Source: LSNR01 sp964603325 (GTDB lineage: Bacteria; Patescibacteriota; Minisyncoccia; Moranbacterales; UBA9337). Taken from it: a DNA stretch of 16,053 nt. The DNA lies in the NCBI GenBank assembly GCA_964603325.1, contig CAZRUH010000012.1:1-16053 (forward strand). Reading direction: 5' to 3'. The notes beneath the pieces are model-generated. The model was not told the origin of the DNA. It saw only the letters and a program-made list of their open reading frames with translations, and did no database searches. The position numbers and the translations under genes are program-made. This document shows, piece by piece, positions 1 through 6,772 of the stretch. Positions within the stretch are counted from its first letter, which is position 1; every line of letters begins with the position of its first letter.

Positions 1-2
1 CA

Positions 3-149
3 ATTACTTCTCCCGAGGGTGAAATTTACTCTCGGGAACTTTGCGGTGGTCCGCACATCAAAAACCTTTCAGAAATAAAAGGAGTATTTAAGATTGTCAA
101 GGAAAAATCCAGCGGAGCTGGCGTGAGGAGGATTAAGGCGGAGATTTAA
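3..149 (+). CDS. alaS: Alanyl-tRNA synthetase, C-terminal fragment (5' end outside window)
   Basis: The reading frame is open from the first bases and stops at TAA 147-149, giving the last 48 codons of a larger protein. It contains Leu-Cys-Gly-Gly-Pro-His (about positions 39-56), the CxxxH half of the zinc-binding editing-site motif of the tRNA-SAD domain. It ends with Ser-Ser-Gly-Ala-Gly-Val-Arg-Arg-Ile, which resembles the last strand of the AlaRS editing domain. AlaRS charges tRNA-Ala, and this domain hydrolyses mischarged Ser/Gly-tRNA-Ala. Most AlaRS enzymes continue into a linker and C-Ala (DHHA1) domain; here the stop follows the SAD domain directly, so the enzyme is apparently the short form. 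ThrRS also has a SAD domain, but near its N-terminus, so AlaRS fits this C-terminal position better. Confidence 0.85.
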   Translation: MTSPEGEIYSRELCGGPHIKNLSEIKGVFKIVKEKSSGAGVRRIKAEI

Positions 150-219
150 TGATGGATTATAAATTATAGACGAAGATAAGAGAACGTGTAAATGAGAGGT
201 TATTTAGTTTTAAGAATAT

Positions 220-873
220 ATGATGGATAAATATAATATTACGGAAGACATTTTTTTGTTAATTTTTAACACTCAAAAAGAGATAACAAAAACCTTTTTA
301 CGATTTCAAGAGTTTTATGAATCGCCAAAATTTAAGGGGAAGATTTTTTCTTTAGATGATTTTAAAAAATGGTACATTGTTAATTCTCCACAAGGTAAAA
401 AAACTGGTGAGTTTACTTATTATTCTGATTGGAATGGTTTTAATATTCCATCATCAGTATTGAAACCTTTTTATAGTGGAAAATTTAACCCTCTAACACT
501 AAGGGAGAAAAAGATATTAAAAATATTTTCCAAAAGAAAAGATAAATTTTATATTATAGGTGTTCATCGGGAGTCAAAAAATATTAAGACATTTTTACAA
601 CACGAAATTGCCCACGGATTATTTTTCACAGATTATAATTATAAAAAAGAAGTTTTGAATGTTATTTCTAAATTTAATACTAAATTAATGGAGAAAGAAT
701 TGATGAAGAAAGCTGGATATCATCGGGAGGTTTTGTTAGATGAGGTGCAAGCTTATAGTATTAGTACTGGACAAAAATTAGAGAATGTTATTCCGCAATT
801 AAGCATTGTTTTGCAAAAAATATATAAAAAGTATTCAGAAGTAAATAAAGTCAAAATTCCAGATGAGGTTTGA
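220..873 (+). CDS. Putative zinc metallopeptidase-like protein (HExxH), unknown function
   Basis: I do not recognise the family. The 217-residue product has His-Glu-Ile-Ala-His at about residues 128-132, preceded by a helix-like segment (TFLQ). This is the HExxH signature of zinc metallopeptidases, in which the two His bind zinc and the Glu activates water. About 43 residues later Asp174-Glu175 lies in LLDEVQAY, a plausible third ligand in a following helix, as in gluzincin-like folds. No signal peptide or membrane helix is visible, so it is probably cytoplasmic. The ATG at 220 is the first start after in-frame stops at 193 and 205. No good Shine-Dalgarno is close; GAGAGGT lies about 19 nt upstream. 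The stop TGA precedes the next gene's ATG by 4 nt, so the two are probably co-transcribed. Catalysis is inferred from the motif only. Confidence 0.75.
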   Translation: MMDKYNITEDIFLLIFNTQKEITKTFLRFQEFYESPKFKGKIFSLDDFKKWYIVNSPQGKKTGEFTYYSDWNGFNIPSSVLKPFYSGKFNPLTLREKKILKIFSKRKDKFYIIGVHRESKNIKTFLQHEIAHGLFFTDYNYKKEVLNVISKFNTKLMEKELMKKAGYHREVLLDEVQAYSISTGQKLENVIPQLSIVLQKIYKKYSEVNKVKIPDEV

Positions 874-877
874 AAAT

Positions 878-2031
878 ATGTTTAAAGGATTTTCTAGTTT
901 GCAAAAAGTTAAGATTGCTCTAGTAATTGCACCTTCTTTGTTTTGGGTAATAATAGCGATGATTTATATTACGCAAAACAAGGGACTGTCTGCAGATCAA
1001 TTCTTTGGTTTAATAGGAATATATTATATTTTATGTATTTTTTTGAGTATCCGACTAGAGTTATTGGCGATTATTTCTCGCACAGAGTGTCAGTTTTGTT
1101 GGGGTATATTTTTTGTGGATGGGCATTGTTTTGATTATTATTGTCCAGTTCTTATGTCGGCGTTTTTGTCTTTTACCTATTATATGCCTTGGGCGGTTCA
1201 TTGATTATGGGTAATAACTGGGCATTATTACATAGTTTTTCCAGAAACTTCAAAAATGATTTGTCGGATATAAAAATGTTTAGCGGTCTAATGAGGGGGA
1301 TGGAAATGTTTTTAGCAGGGATATTAGTTATCAGGTTTGGTTTGGAGATAACAATATATCTATCCATAGCTTTTTTTATTTTGGGATTTATTATTTTATT
1401 AACAACTAAGGATGGCGTTGATGAACAATTAAAAAATAATAAGGGTAATATTTTTATCTTTGGATTGGGAGGGTTAAAAAAAGCAATGTCTTCTAAATAT
1501 TTATTAGGTACATTGTTATTAATTGGATTATTCGGTTCATTTTTTATGTTTGTTAAATGGTTATTAAATCCATTTTTTATCTTTTTAAATATTGATTTGT
1601 TTTGGTGGGGAATAGTTGCTAGTGTCGGTTTGTTGGGTGCTTCTTTAGGGAGTTTATTATATAAAAAATTACCAAAGAATGGTTTGTTAATTTTACTATT
1701 CTTATTTATTGGGAGCCTTAGCTTATTAAGTGTCAAAAATGTGGCCATTGCCGTATCTGGCCTATTTTTCTTTCAGGTTATTCGTGGCATCTTAAGTGTT
1801 AAATTGAGTGTTTTATTAAATAGTTTGATTAATGACAAAGAAAGAGCGAGTTTAATGTCTTTAGCAAGTTTTTTGAGAAAAATTTTTATTTCTTTAATAT
1901 CTATGATTGTTGGGTATATATTAAACTTATATTCTTTCCCTATGGTGATTTTTGTTTTGGTTTTGTTGATAATTATCAGCAGTGGATTTATTTTATCTTT
2001 GTTCTTTCCAGCAAATAAATTGTTGAGGTAG
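878..2031 (+). pseudogene. Major facilitator superfamily transporter, disrupted by a frameshift and an in-frame TGA
   Basis: The parts add up to a full-length MFS permease of about 385 residues. The first stretch is read from ATG 878 (TGAGG about 10 nt upstream) and carries the first transmembrane helix. After the T7 run at 1038-1044 the homologous frame moves by -1. There it reads EYPTRVIGDYFSHR, a form of the MFS loop 2-3 motif (usually E-x-P-T-G-x-x-A-D-x-x-G-R), with Arg in place of the usual Gly. The same frame meets TGA at 1132-1134 in TM helix 3 and then continues uninterrupted to TAA 2029-2031, passing GGSLIMGNNWALL and several hydrophobic helices. An eighth T would restore the first frame; the TGA would still stop translation. 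Substrate unknown. It may be a true pseudogene, or the lesions may be assembly errors. Confidence 0.8.
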
Positions 2032-2070
2032 CCATTGATCATGTCTGGCAGTTTGGCTGTTGTAAATAAA

Positions 2071-2115
2071 AATAAAAAAGAATAGAGTGCAAAAATGTAT
2101 TGATTCTTTTTTATT
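2071..2115. terminator. Candidate bidirectional terminator hairpin between convergent genes
   Basis: A perfect 13-bp inverted repeat (arms 2071-2083 and 2103-2115) encloses a 19-nt loop between the converging MFS gene and the SLAC1-type gene. The arms contain A- and T-runs, so each strand ends in a T-rich segment, as a bidirectional rho-independent terminator would. The stem has only one G-C pair and overlaps the last codons of the minus-strand gene, so stability is doubtful. Confidence 0.35.
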
Positions 2116-3067
2116 CTTCTACGCAAATTTCTTTTTGGTTAATAGCGTAAATAGTTCTGGTAAAAAGTATGGTAGCTATTATCCATAAAACAATAAACAG
2201 TCCGATGAACATATTTCTAAAAAACAAAAGATGGGTTTGATGAAACATTAATACTGATGCAATGGTTATGGATGCAATGGGGAATAAGTATGCCCACCAT
2301 GACAAATAATACCTTACCTTGAAAAACATTTTAAATTGAGAGAATAAAAGAAGTGTTAGAAATAGAGCAAAATAGTATAGAGTTTTGGAAAAATTATTTA
2401 TTTCTCCAGTCAACTTAATTAAAGATATGAAACCAACAGATGGTGGAGCGATAAGAATGAATAACGTTGGTAATAATTTGTCTGGTAGGGGGTTATGGAA
2501 AATAATTCTATTAAAAAATATAATCAGTAGAATGAGCCAAAAAATTAGACCGATACTAAAGAAAAACCAGGATACTTCTGGAGTAAAATATCTAACACCA
2601 ACTACTGGTACTAAAATATTTCCAACTGCCGGAATGAACCACGCAGGATTCATATGAGTGATTTTAAATTTATTGCTTTGAATCCAAATGGAAATTATCT
2701 TTATGGTGAATATTAAATGAGCAACTGTGCCAAAAAACCAAAAATATTTAGATATAATGAAGTTGATATCGCTGAGAGCAATGGACAACAATAAAAAACT
2801 AATAGAAAATGTTGGAAAAAAGGCAAGCTTAATAGGGTTGTTGAATTCAGCAACAACATTTTTTCTCCAATAAATTATTTTAATAAAATAAATTAGAAAT
2901 ATAATTGAAAATAAGACAATAGTAATATATAAAAGATATGAACTAAAAAAATGAGTAGTTTTAAGTAAGTTTTCCATTTTTTGGGTAGCAATTATTAAGC
3001 CACTTAATCCCATAATGATTGAAAAAAATGAAATGGGAAAATATTTAAGACGACATTCTTTTTTCAT
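2111..3067 (-). CDS. SLAC1/TehA-family anion channel or C4-dicarboxylate (TDT) transporter
   Basis: The product is a 318-residue, almost wholly hydrophobic protein with about ten membrane helices and no signal peptide, the usual size and topology of the tellurite-resistance/dicarboxylate (TDT) and SLAC1 family. Family-like motifs are SFFSIIMGLSGL near the N-terminus (13-24), FNNPIKLAFFPTFS (75-88), NPAWFIPAVGNILVP (140-154) and PTLFILIAPPSVGF (200-213). Characterised members form trimeric channels that pass small anions, or transport malate or sulfite; the substrate here cannot be read from sequence. The start ATG (3065-3067) lies 4 nt after the stop of the DUF134-type gene upstream on the same strand, so the two are almost certainly co-transcribed. 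Confidence 0.85.
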   Translation of the reverse strand: MKKECRLKYFPISFFSIIMGLSGLIIATQKMENLLKTTHFFSSYLLYITIVLFSIIFLIYFIKIIYWRKNVVAEFNNPIKLAFFPTFSISFLLLSIALSDINFIISKYFWFFGTVAHLIFTIKIISIWIQSNKFKITHMNPAWFIPAVGNILVPVVGVRYFTPEVSWFFFSIGLIFWLILLIIFFNRIIFHNPLPDKLLPTLFILIAPPSVGFISLIKLTGEINNFSKTLYYFALFLTLLLFSQFKMFFKVRYYLSWWAYLFPIASITIASVLMFHQTHLLFFRNMFIGLFIVLWIIATILFTRTIYAINQKEICVEE

Positions 3068-3071
3068 AGGT

Positions 3072-3350
3072 TTATTCTTTAACTATTTTAATGGCCATTG
3101 AATTAACAATAGCGTAACTGATTTTTTTGTAGGCACTATCTAAAATTCTTTGAAAGGTGCTTTGAGAAGTTTGCATTTTTTGAGCTGATTTTAATTGGTC
3201 TAAACTTTTGACATTTTTGAGTCGCAAAGCTTCCAATTCTTCAAAAGTTAGTTCTATTATCTCCAATTTTCTAACCGGGATGCCGTTTGGCTTGAAAAAA
3301 GTGGACTTGGGATGACAACAAATTCTTCTTTTTAGTTTAGGTCTGGGCAT
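3072..3350 (-). CDS. DUF134 (UPF0251)-family helix-turn-helix protein
   Basis: The 92-residue product opens with MPRPKLKRRICCHP and FKPNGIP, the family's start (MPRPK..R.C..P....F.P.G.P). It continues with LTFEELEALRLKNVKSLDQ and a helix-turn-helix like sigma-70 region 4 (about residues 45-80: SLDQLKSAQKMQTSQSTF, then QRILDSAYKKI). Cys11-Cys12 may bind metal, as suggested for the family. It is probably a DNA-binding regulator, though family members are poorly characterised. It sits directly upstream of the SLAC1-type channel (4-nt gap) and downstream of the DUF5320-type gene, so it may regulate this unit. Its ATG lies about 30 nt beyond the hairpin at 3381-3410, so expression needs read-through or a local promoter I could not identify. 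Confidence 0.85.
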   Translation of the reverse strand: MPRPKLKRRICCHPKSTFFKPNGIPVRKLEIIELTFEELEALRLKNVKSLDQLKSAQKMQTSQSTFQRILDSAYKKISYAIVNSMAIKIVKE

Positions 3351-3380
3351 ACAATTTTTTAATTAACATTTTGGAAAAAC

Positions 3381-3410
3381 AAATAGCATTAAAACTATTT
3401 AATGCTATTT
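3381..3410 (-). terminator. Hairpin with T-run (terminator or attenuator) after the DUF5320-type gene
   Basis: A perfect 13-bp stem (3381-3393 with 3398-3410) closes a 4-nt ACTA loop. On the minus strand it is followed by a T-rich tract (ATTTGTTTTT), as in a rho-independent terminator. It lies 10 nt after the stop of the DUF5320-type gene and about 30 nt before the DUF134 start, so it may set the ratio between the first and later genes. Only two G-C pairs are in the stem. Confidence 0.6.
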
Positions 3411-3420
3411 TGTTAGTCAG

Positions 3421-3597
3421 TTAAGCGTTTTTACCACGCTTCAAGCCAAATTCTTCACTTGCATCTCTGTGAAGATTTCGTTTCCTACGAGGGCGGTTGT
3501 TTATGGTAGAAGTATCTGCATTGTTTGCGCATCGCCCTTGTTTGCGACCGGTTTTTGGTCCTTTTCCCTCAGGACCCGTTCCATCTAAATTAGGCAT
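3421..3597 (-). CDS. Small DUF5320-type protein
   Basis: From the ATG at 3597 the product has 58 residues beginning MPNLDGTGPEGKGPKTGR, the Gly-rich N-terminal signature of the DUF5320 family, followed by a short basic stretch (RPRRKRNLHRD) and a charged tail. I chose 3597 over the in-frame ATG at 3624 because family members normally start with MP.xDGTGP; the longer form would add nine residues and begin inside an inverted repeat. No Shine-Dalgarno precedes either. Such proteins are commonly found near DUF134 proteins and NifX/NifB-like iron-molybdenum cofactor proteins, and their function is unknown. It is the first gene after the promoter at 3681-3709. Confidence 0.75.
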   Translation of the reverse strand: MPNLDGTGPEGKGPKTGRKQGRCANNADTSTINNRPRRKRNLHRDASEEFGLKRGKNA

Positions 3598-3613
3598 AGA
3601 TTTAATGTATTTG

Positions 3614-3643
3614 AAATGTGACATTTAAATACAAGTTTAAATG
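3614..3643. promoter_or_regulatory. Overlapping inverted repeats in the leader of the DUF5320-type gene
   Basis: Two small dyads overlap here: AAATGT-G-ACATTT at 3614-3626, and CATTTAAA (3622-3629) with TTTAAATG (3636-3643) around a 6-nt spacer. They share bases, so as RNA hairpins they would be mutually exclusive; as DNA they could be protein sites. They lie between the inferred transcription start (about 3674) and the start codon, and cover the alternative ATG at 3624. AT-rich composition makes chance dyads fairly likely. Confidence 0.35.
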
Positions 3644-3673
3644 CACAACCCAAATAGTAATGAATTACTTTTA

Positions 3674-3709
3674 TATTATGAATATATACCCATAATACTT
3701 TTTTGTCAA
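3674..3709 (-). promoter_or_regulatory. Strong sigma-70-type promoter with an overlapping dyad (operator candidate)
   Basis: On the minus strand TTGACA (3709-3704) and TATATT (3686-3681) are separated by exactly 17 bp, a near-consensus housekeeping promoter. The predicted start is near 3674, giving leaders of about 50-77 nt to the two possible ATGs of the DUF5320-type gene. A perfect 7-bp dyad, TATTATG (3674-3680) and CATAATA (3691-3697) with a 10-bp centre, brackets the -10 element, where a bound dimer would block RNA polymerase. The DUF134 HTH protein of the same unit is the obvious candidate, but that link is inference. Confidence 0.7.
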
Positions 3710-3794
3710 GAGTTTGAAAGAAGAGAGGATTTGTGTTTTTAGTTTTTTTAAAAAAATGTTAAGATGGATATTGCTGAAGTTGGAATTTAATTCT

Positions 3795-3803
3795 TGCTAT
3801 AAA
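3795..3803 (+). promoter_or_regulatory. Extended -10 promoter for trmD
   Basis: TGC-TATAAA (TG at 3795-3796, hexamer 3798-3803) is a good extended -10 element; no convincing -35 is spaced correctly. The start would fall near 3810, only about 4 nt before the trmD ATG, so the mRNA would be almost leaderless. The same TTGCTATAA string precedes the minus-strand gene that starts at 12992. Confidence 0.45.
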
Positions 3804-3813
3804 TTGGTAATGT

Positions 3814-4481
3814 ATGAAATTTGATATTATTACAATATTTCCAAAAATATTTGATTCATATTTTAATGAGTCTATTTTGAAGCGGGCGCAAGATAAAAAA
3901 ATTATTAACATAAATGTCCATAACTTGCGGGATTATACAACTGATAAACACAAAACGGTTGATGATACCCCTTATGGTGGTGGCGCCGGGATGATTTTGA
4001 AAGTGGAGCCAATTTATAACTGTGTGCAAGCAATTAAAATAGTAATAAAAAACAAAAAGAAAAAACCAGAATAGTTTTGTTTTCTGCGAAAGGGAAAAAA
4101 TATGACCAAAAAGACGCTGAGAGATTGTCAAAATATGATAATTTAATTTTAATTTGCGGAAGATATGAAGGAGTTGATGAGAGAGTTGCAAAAAATATTG
4201 CTGATGAGGAAATTTCAATAGGTGATTATGTTTTAACGGGAGGAGAAATTCCGGCAATGACTTTGGTTGATTCTGTTTCGCGACTGCTTCCAAAAGTTTT
4301 GGGGAATAAAAAATCATTGGATGAGGAAAGTTTTTCCAAGTCTAATGGTGAGTCAGGTTTTAGTGTAGAATATCCGCAATATACAAAGCCATCTGAATTT
4401 AACAAATGGAAAGTTCCGAATATTTTATTGAGCGGAGATCATCAAAAAATAAGAGAATGGAGGAATAATAATGGCAAATAA
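3814..4481 (+). CDS. trmD: tRNA (guanine-37-N1)-methyltransferase, frameshifted at an A6 run
   Basis: TrmD methylates G37 of tRNAs with SAM and prevents +1 frameshifting. The first frame (3814-4074) carries the N-terminal knotted domain: FDIITIFPKIFD, NLRDYTTDKHKTVDDTPYGG, GGGAGMILK. It then runs into TAG at 4072. The rest is in the -1 frame, from about RIVLFSAKGKKYDQ to TAA 4479-4481, with ICGRYEGVDERV, EISIGDYVLTGGEIPA and LLSGDHQKIREWR. One extra A in the A6 run at 4060-4065 would join them as KKTRIVLFS, the expected family sequence. The repaired protein has about 222 residues and ends soon after the IREWR motif, shorter than the roughly 250 of E. coli TrmD. TrmD is usually essential, so sequence error, real mutation and -1 slippage are all possible. 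It starts a same-strand run leading into ftsW. Confidence 0.88.
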
Positions 4482-4516
4482 AACAATTTTTTAACAAAAT
4501 ATTTGTTTTTTTAAAT

Positions 4517-5623
4517 ATGAGCAATAGCAAGAAAAATATTGACAAAACTTTGTTATTTTTGATTTTGACACTGTCTATTTTCGGCTTAATGATGATTTCC
4601 AGCGCCGGTGTTTTCTATGGTGCAACACGATTTAATGATCCGAATTATTTTCTTAAGCATCAATTTTTATTCGGTTTTATTCCAGGCATTTTTGTTTTGT
4701 ATGTTTTTTCTAAAATAGATTATCATTTTTGGAAAAAAATTTCTGTTCCCATGTTCATAATTTCTCTGGTTTGCTTGGTATTGGTGTTTATTCCCGGCAT
4801 TGGAAGCAATGCTTATGGAGCCAGCAGATGGATAAATTTGGGACCGGTTTCGTTTCAGCCGTCGGAAATGGTGAAACTTTTCATAATTATATATTTGGCC
4901 GCTTGGTTGGAGGGAAGAGGAAAAGAAAAAATAAAAGATGTTTATGAGGGAGTATTGCCGTTTATTGGAATTTTGGCAATTGCCGGTTTTTTGATAATAA
5001 AACAACCGGACACGGGAACATTGGGAGCCATAATTTTGATTGCAATGAGCATGTTTTTCGTTTCCGGCGCAAGTATTTCTCATATTTTTATAATGTTTGT
5101 AATGGGAATTTTCGGTTTATTTGGATTGATAATGATTGCTCCTTACAGAATGAATCGTTTCTTGGTTTTTTTAAATCCGGAACATGATCCCCAAGGAGTT
5201 GGTTATCAAATAAATCAAGCATTATTGGCAATAGGCTCCGGGGGAATTTTAGGATTGGGTTTAGGGCATAGTCGGCAAAAATTTAATTATCTTCCGGAGC
5301 CCGTCGGAGATTCAATATTTGCCATTATTGGTGAGGAGCTTGGTTTGGTAGGTGCGGTGGCAATAATTTTGTTATTTATTTTTTTTGCTTTAAGAGTTGT
5401 TAGAATTGCCAAGAGCGCTCCGGATAATTTTGGAAAAATGATTGCCATTGGCTTGGTTTCTTGGGTTGTTTTTCAGGCTTTTATAAATATAGCGGCGATT
5501 ACCGCAATAATGCCTTTGACCGGAATTCCTTTGCCGTTTATCAGTTATGGAGGAACTTCTTTTATATTCTTGATGGCCGGAATGGGTATATTGCTCAATA
5601 TTTCAAAACAGAGTAAAATATAA
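4517..5623 (+). CDS. ftsW: SEDS-family peptidoglycan polymerase FtsW
   Basis: FtsW polymerises lipid II into septal peptidoglycan together with a class B penicillin-binding protein. The 368-residue protein has about ten membrane helices and SEDS-family motifs: SRWINLGPVSFQPSEMVKL in the middle, INQALLAIGSGGILGLGLG, PEPVGDSIFAIIGEELG with the catalytic-type Asp at about residue 265, and GIPLPFISYGGTS near the end. FtsW and the elongasome protein RodA are close relatives. I prefer FtsW because of the GSGGILGLGLG/QKFNYLPEP pattern and the mraY gene next door, but RodA is not excluded. It starts 35 nt after trmD and ends 21 nt before mraY, consistent with one transcript. No PBP partner is in the window. 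Confidence 0.88.
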   Translation: MSNSKKNIDKTLLFLILTLSIFGLMMISSAGVFYGATRFNDPNYFLKHQFLFGFIPGIFVLYVFSKIDYHFWKKISVPMFIISLVCLVLVFIPGIGSNAYGASRWINLGPVSFQPSEMVKLFIIIYLAAWLEGRGKEKIKDVYEGVLPFIGILAIAGFLIIKQPDTGTLGAIILIAMSMFFVSGASISHIFIMFVMGIFGLFGLIMIAPYRMNRFLVFLNPEHDPQGVGYQINQALLAIGSGGILGLGLGHSRQKFNYLPEPVGDSIFAIIGEELGLVGAVAIILLFIFFALRVVRIAKSAPDNFGKMIAIGLVSWVVFQAFINIAAITAIMPLTGIPLPFISYGGTSFIFLMAGMGILLNISKQSKI

Positions 5624-5644
5624 AGAGAGTTTTATTTTTTGTTT

Positions 5645-6742
5645 ATGCAAATTTCTCAAATTCAAACAATTCCGGAAGTGGTAAATATTTTAAAGGTGCT
5701 TTTTACGGGAGTATTTGCTTTTTTGTTGGCTTTTGTAATTACGCCCGTATGGACACATATTTTGTATAAATATAGAATTGGAATAAAGATAAAAACTAAA
5801 TCCGTTGATGGAAAAAAACTAACCTTTGTAAATAAGATGCATGCCAAGAAAGCGGGAACACCTACAATGGGAGGACTAATTATTTGGATGGCGGTGTTAA
5901 TTTTAATTTTTTCTTCAGAATATTTATTTCCATTACTGGCAAAAATAACAAATACAAATTTTATTGCCAGGTTAGACTTTTTAAATAGATCGCAGACATG
6001 GTTGCCATTATTTGCGTTGATTACATCGGGAATTTTGGGATTGTTTGATGATATTATGAGTACTCGTGGTTGGGGATCAAATAAGGGTGGCGGTATGAGG
6101 TTTGCAATGAGATTCTGGTGGCTTTTTGGGATTGCCACTTTGGGTGGTTGGTGGTTTTATGAAAAACTTGGGTGGGACAAGTTGCATATTCCGGCGATTG
6201 GAGACTTTTCAATTGGTTTATGGTATATACCTCTTTTTATTTTTGTCATTTTATTTTCCGCTATTTCATCAAATGAAACCGATGGTCTTGATGGGTTGAA
6301 TGGAGGAGTTTTACTGATGGCATTTTCGTCTTTTGCAATTATTTCTTTTGCTCAAAATAGAGTTGACTTAGCATCATTTTGCGCCGCGATTTCCGGAGCA
6401 TTGTTGGCATTTTTATGGTTTAATATTTATCCGGCAAGATTTTTTATGGGTGATACGGGCGCAATTTCATTGGGTACAACATTAGGCGTGGTGGCTATGC
6501 TAAATAATGCTATTATCCCATTATTTATTATCGTATTTATTTATGTAATGGAGTCTGCCAGTGTAGTAATACAACTAACAAGCAAAAAACTATTTAATAG
6601 AAAAGTATTTTTGTCGGCGCCTATTCACCATCATTTTGAGGCCAAGGGTTGGCCGGAGCCGAAAATTGTTATGCGAGCGTGGATATTCTCAATAGTATTA
6701 GCCGTAATTGGTGTTATTGTGGGGATAATCGGAATGGATTAA
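5645..6742 (+). CDS. mraY: Phospho-N-acetylmuramoyl-pentapeptide-transferase
   Basis: MraY transfers phospho-MurNAc-pentapeptide from UDP to undecaprenyl phosphate, making lipid I at the inner face of the membrane. The product has 365 residues and about ten helices. Visible motifs are MHAKKAGTPTMGG, the Asp pair D135-D136 in LGLFDDI, SNETDGLDGLNGG with D213 and D216, FMGDTGAISLG with D270, and the His triplet 328-330 in PIHHHFEAKGWPE. All residue groups needed for Mg2+ and substrate binding are present. The usual Asn-Leu-Thr before DGLDG is Asn-Glu-Thr here. I chose ATG 5645 over TTG 5639 (two residues longer). GAGAG lies about 15 nt upstream. It follows ftsW closely; no mur ligase gene is in the window. 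Confidence 0.93.
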   Translation: MQISQIQTIPEVVNILKVLFTGVFAFLLAFVITPVWTHILYKYRIGIKIKTKSVDGKKLTFVNKMHAKKAGTPTMGGLIIWMAVLILIFSSEYLFPLLAKITNTNFIARLDFLNRSQTWLPLFALITSGILGLFDDIMSTRGWGSNKGGGMRFAMRFWWLFGIATLGGWWFYEKLGWDKLHIPAIGDFSIGLWYIPLFIFVILFSAISSNETDGLDGLNGGVLLMAFSSFAIISFAQNRVDLASFCAAISGALLAFLWFNIYPARFFMGDTGAISLGTTLGVVAMLNNAIIPLFIIVFIYVMESASVVIQLTSKKLFNRKVFLSAPIHHHFEAKGWPEPKIVMRAWIFSIVLAVIGVIVGIIGMD

Positions 6743-6772
6743 CCGTATTCAAAAAAATAAAAAACAAAAAAT

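Noticed and set aside
11..37. Inverted repeat TCCCGAG/CTCGGGA near the left end.
   Set aside because: It lies within the alaS reading frame and encodes conserved-type residues; there is no T-run and no reason to see a regulatory role.
1132..1134. In-frame TGA suggesting a recoded genetic code (TGA as Gly or Trp).
   Set aside because: The long intact genes ftsW, mraY, pgk, eno, gpmI and the GT2 contain no in-frame TGA, and TGA acts as the stop at 871-873 and 14210-14212. Recoding lineages use TGA often, so a nonsense mutation is more likely.
1173..1748. Minus-strand open frame of 191 codons opposite the MFS gene.
   Set aside because: It mirrors the codons of the MFS gene, which has clear family motifs on the plus strand. 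The minus-strand protein is Pro/Asn/Lys-rich without domains.
4493..4512. Small hairpin AACAAA-ATA-TTTGTT followed by a T-run, between trmD and ftsW.
   Set aside because: The stem is 6 bp with one G-C pair and ends 4 nt before the ftsW ATG. It is too weak to call a terminator in such AT-rich DNA.
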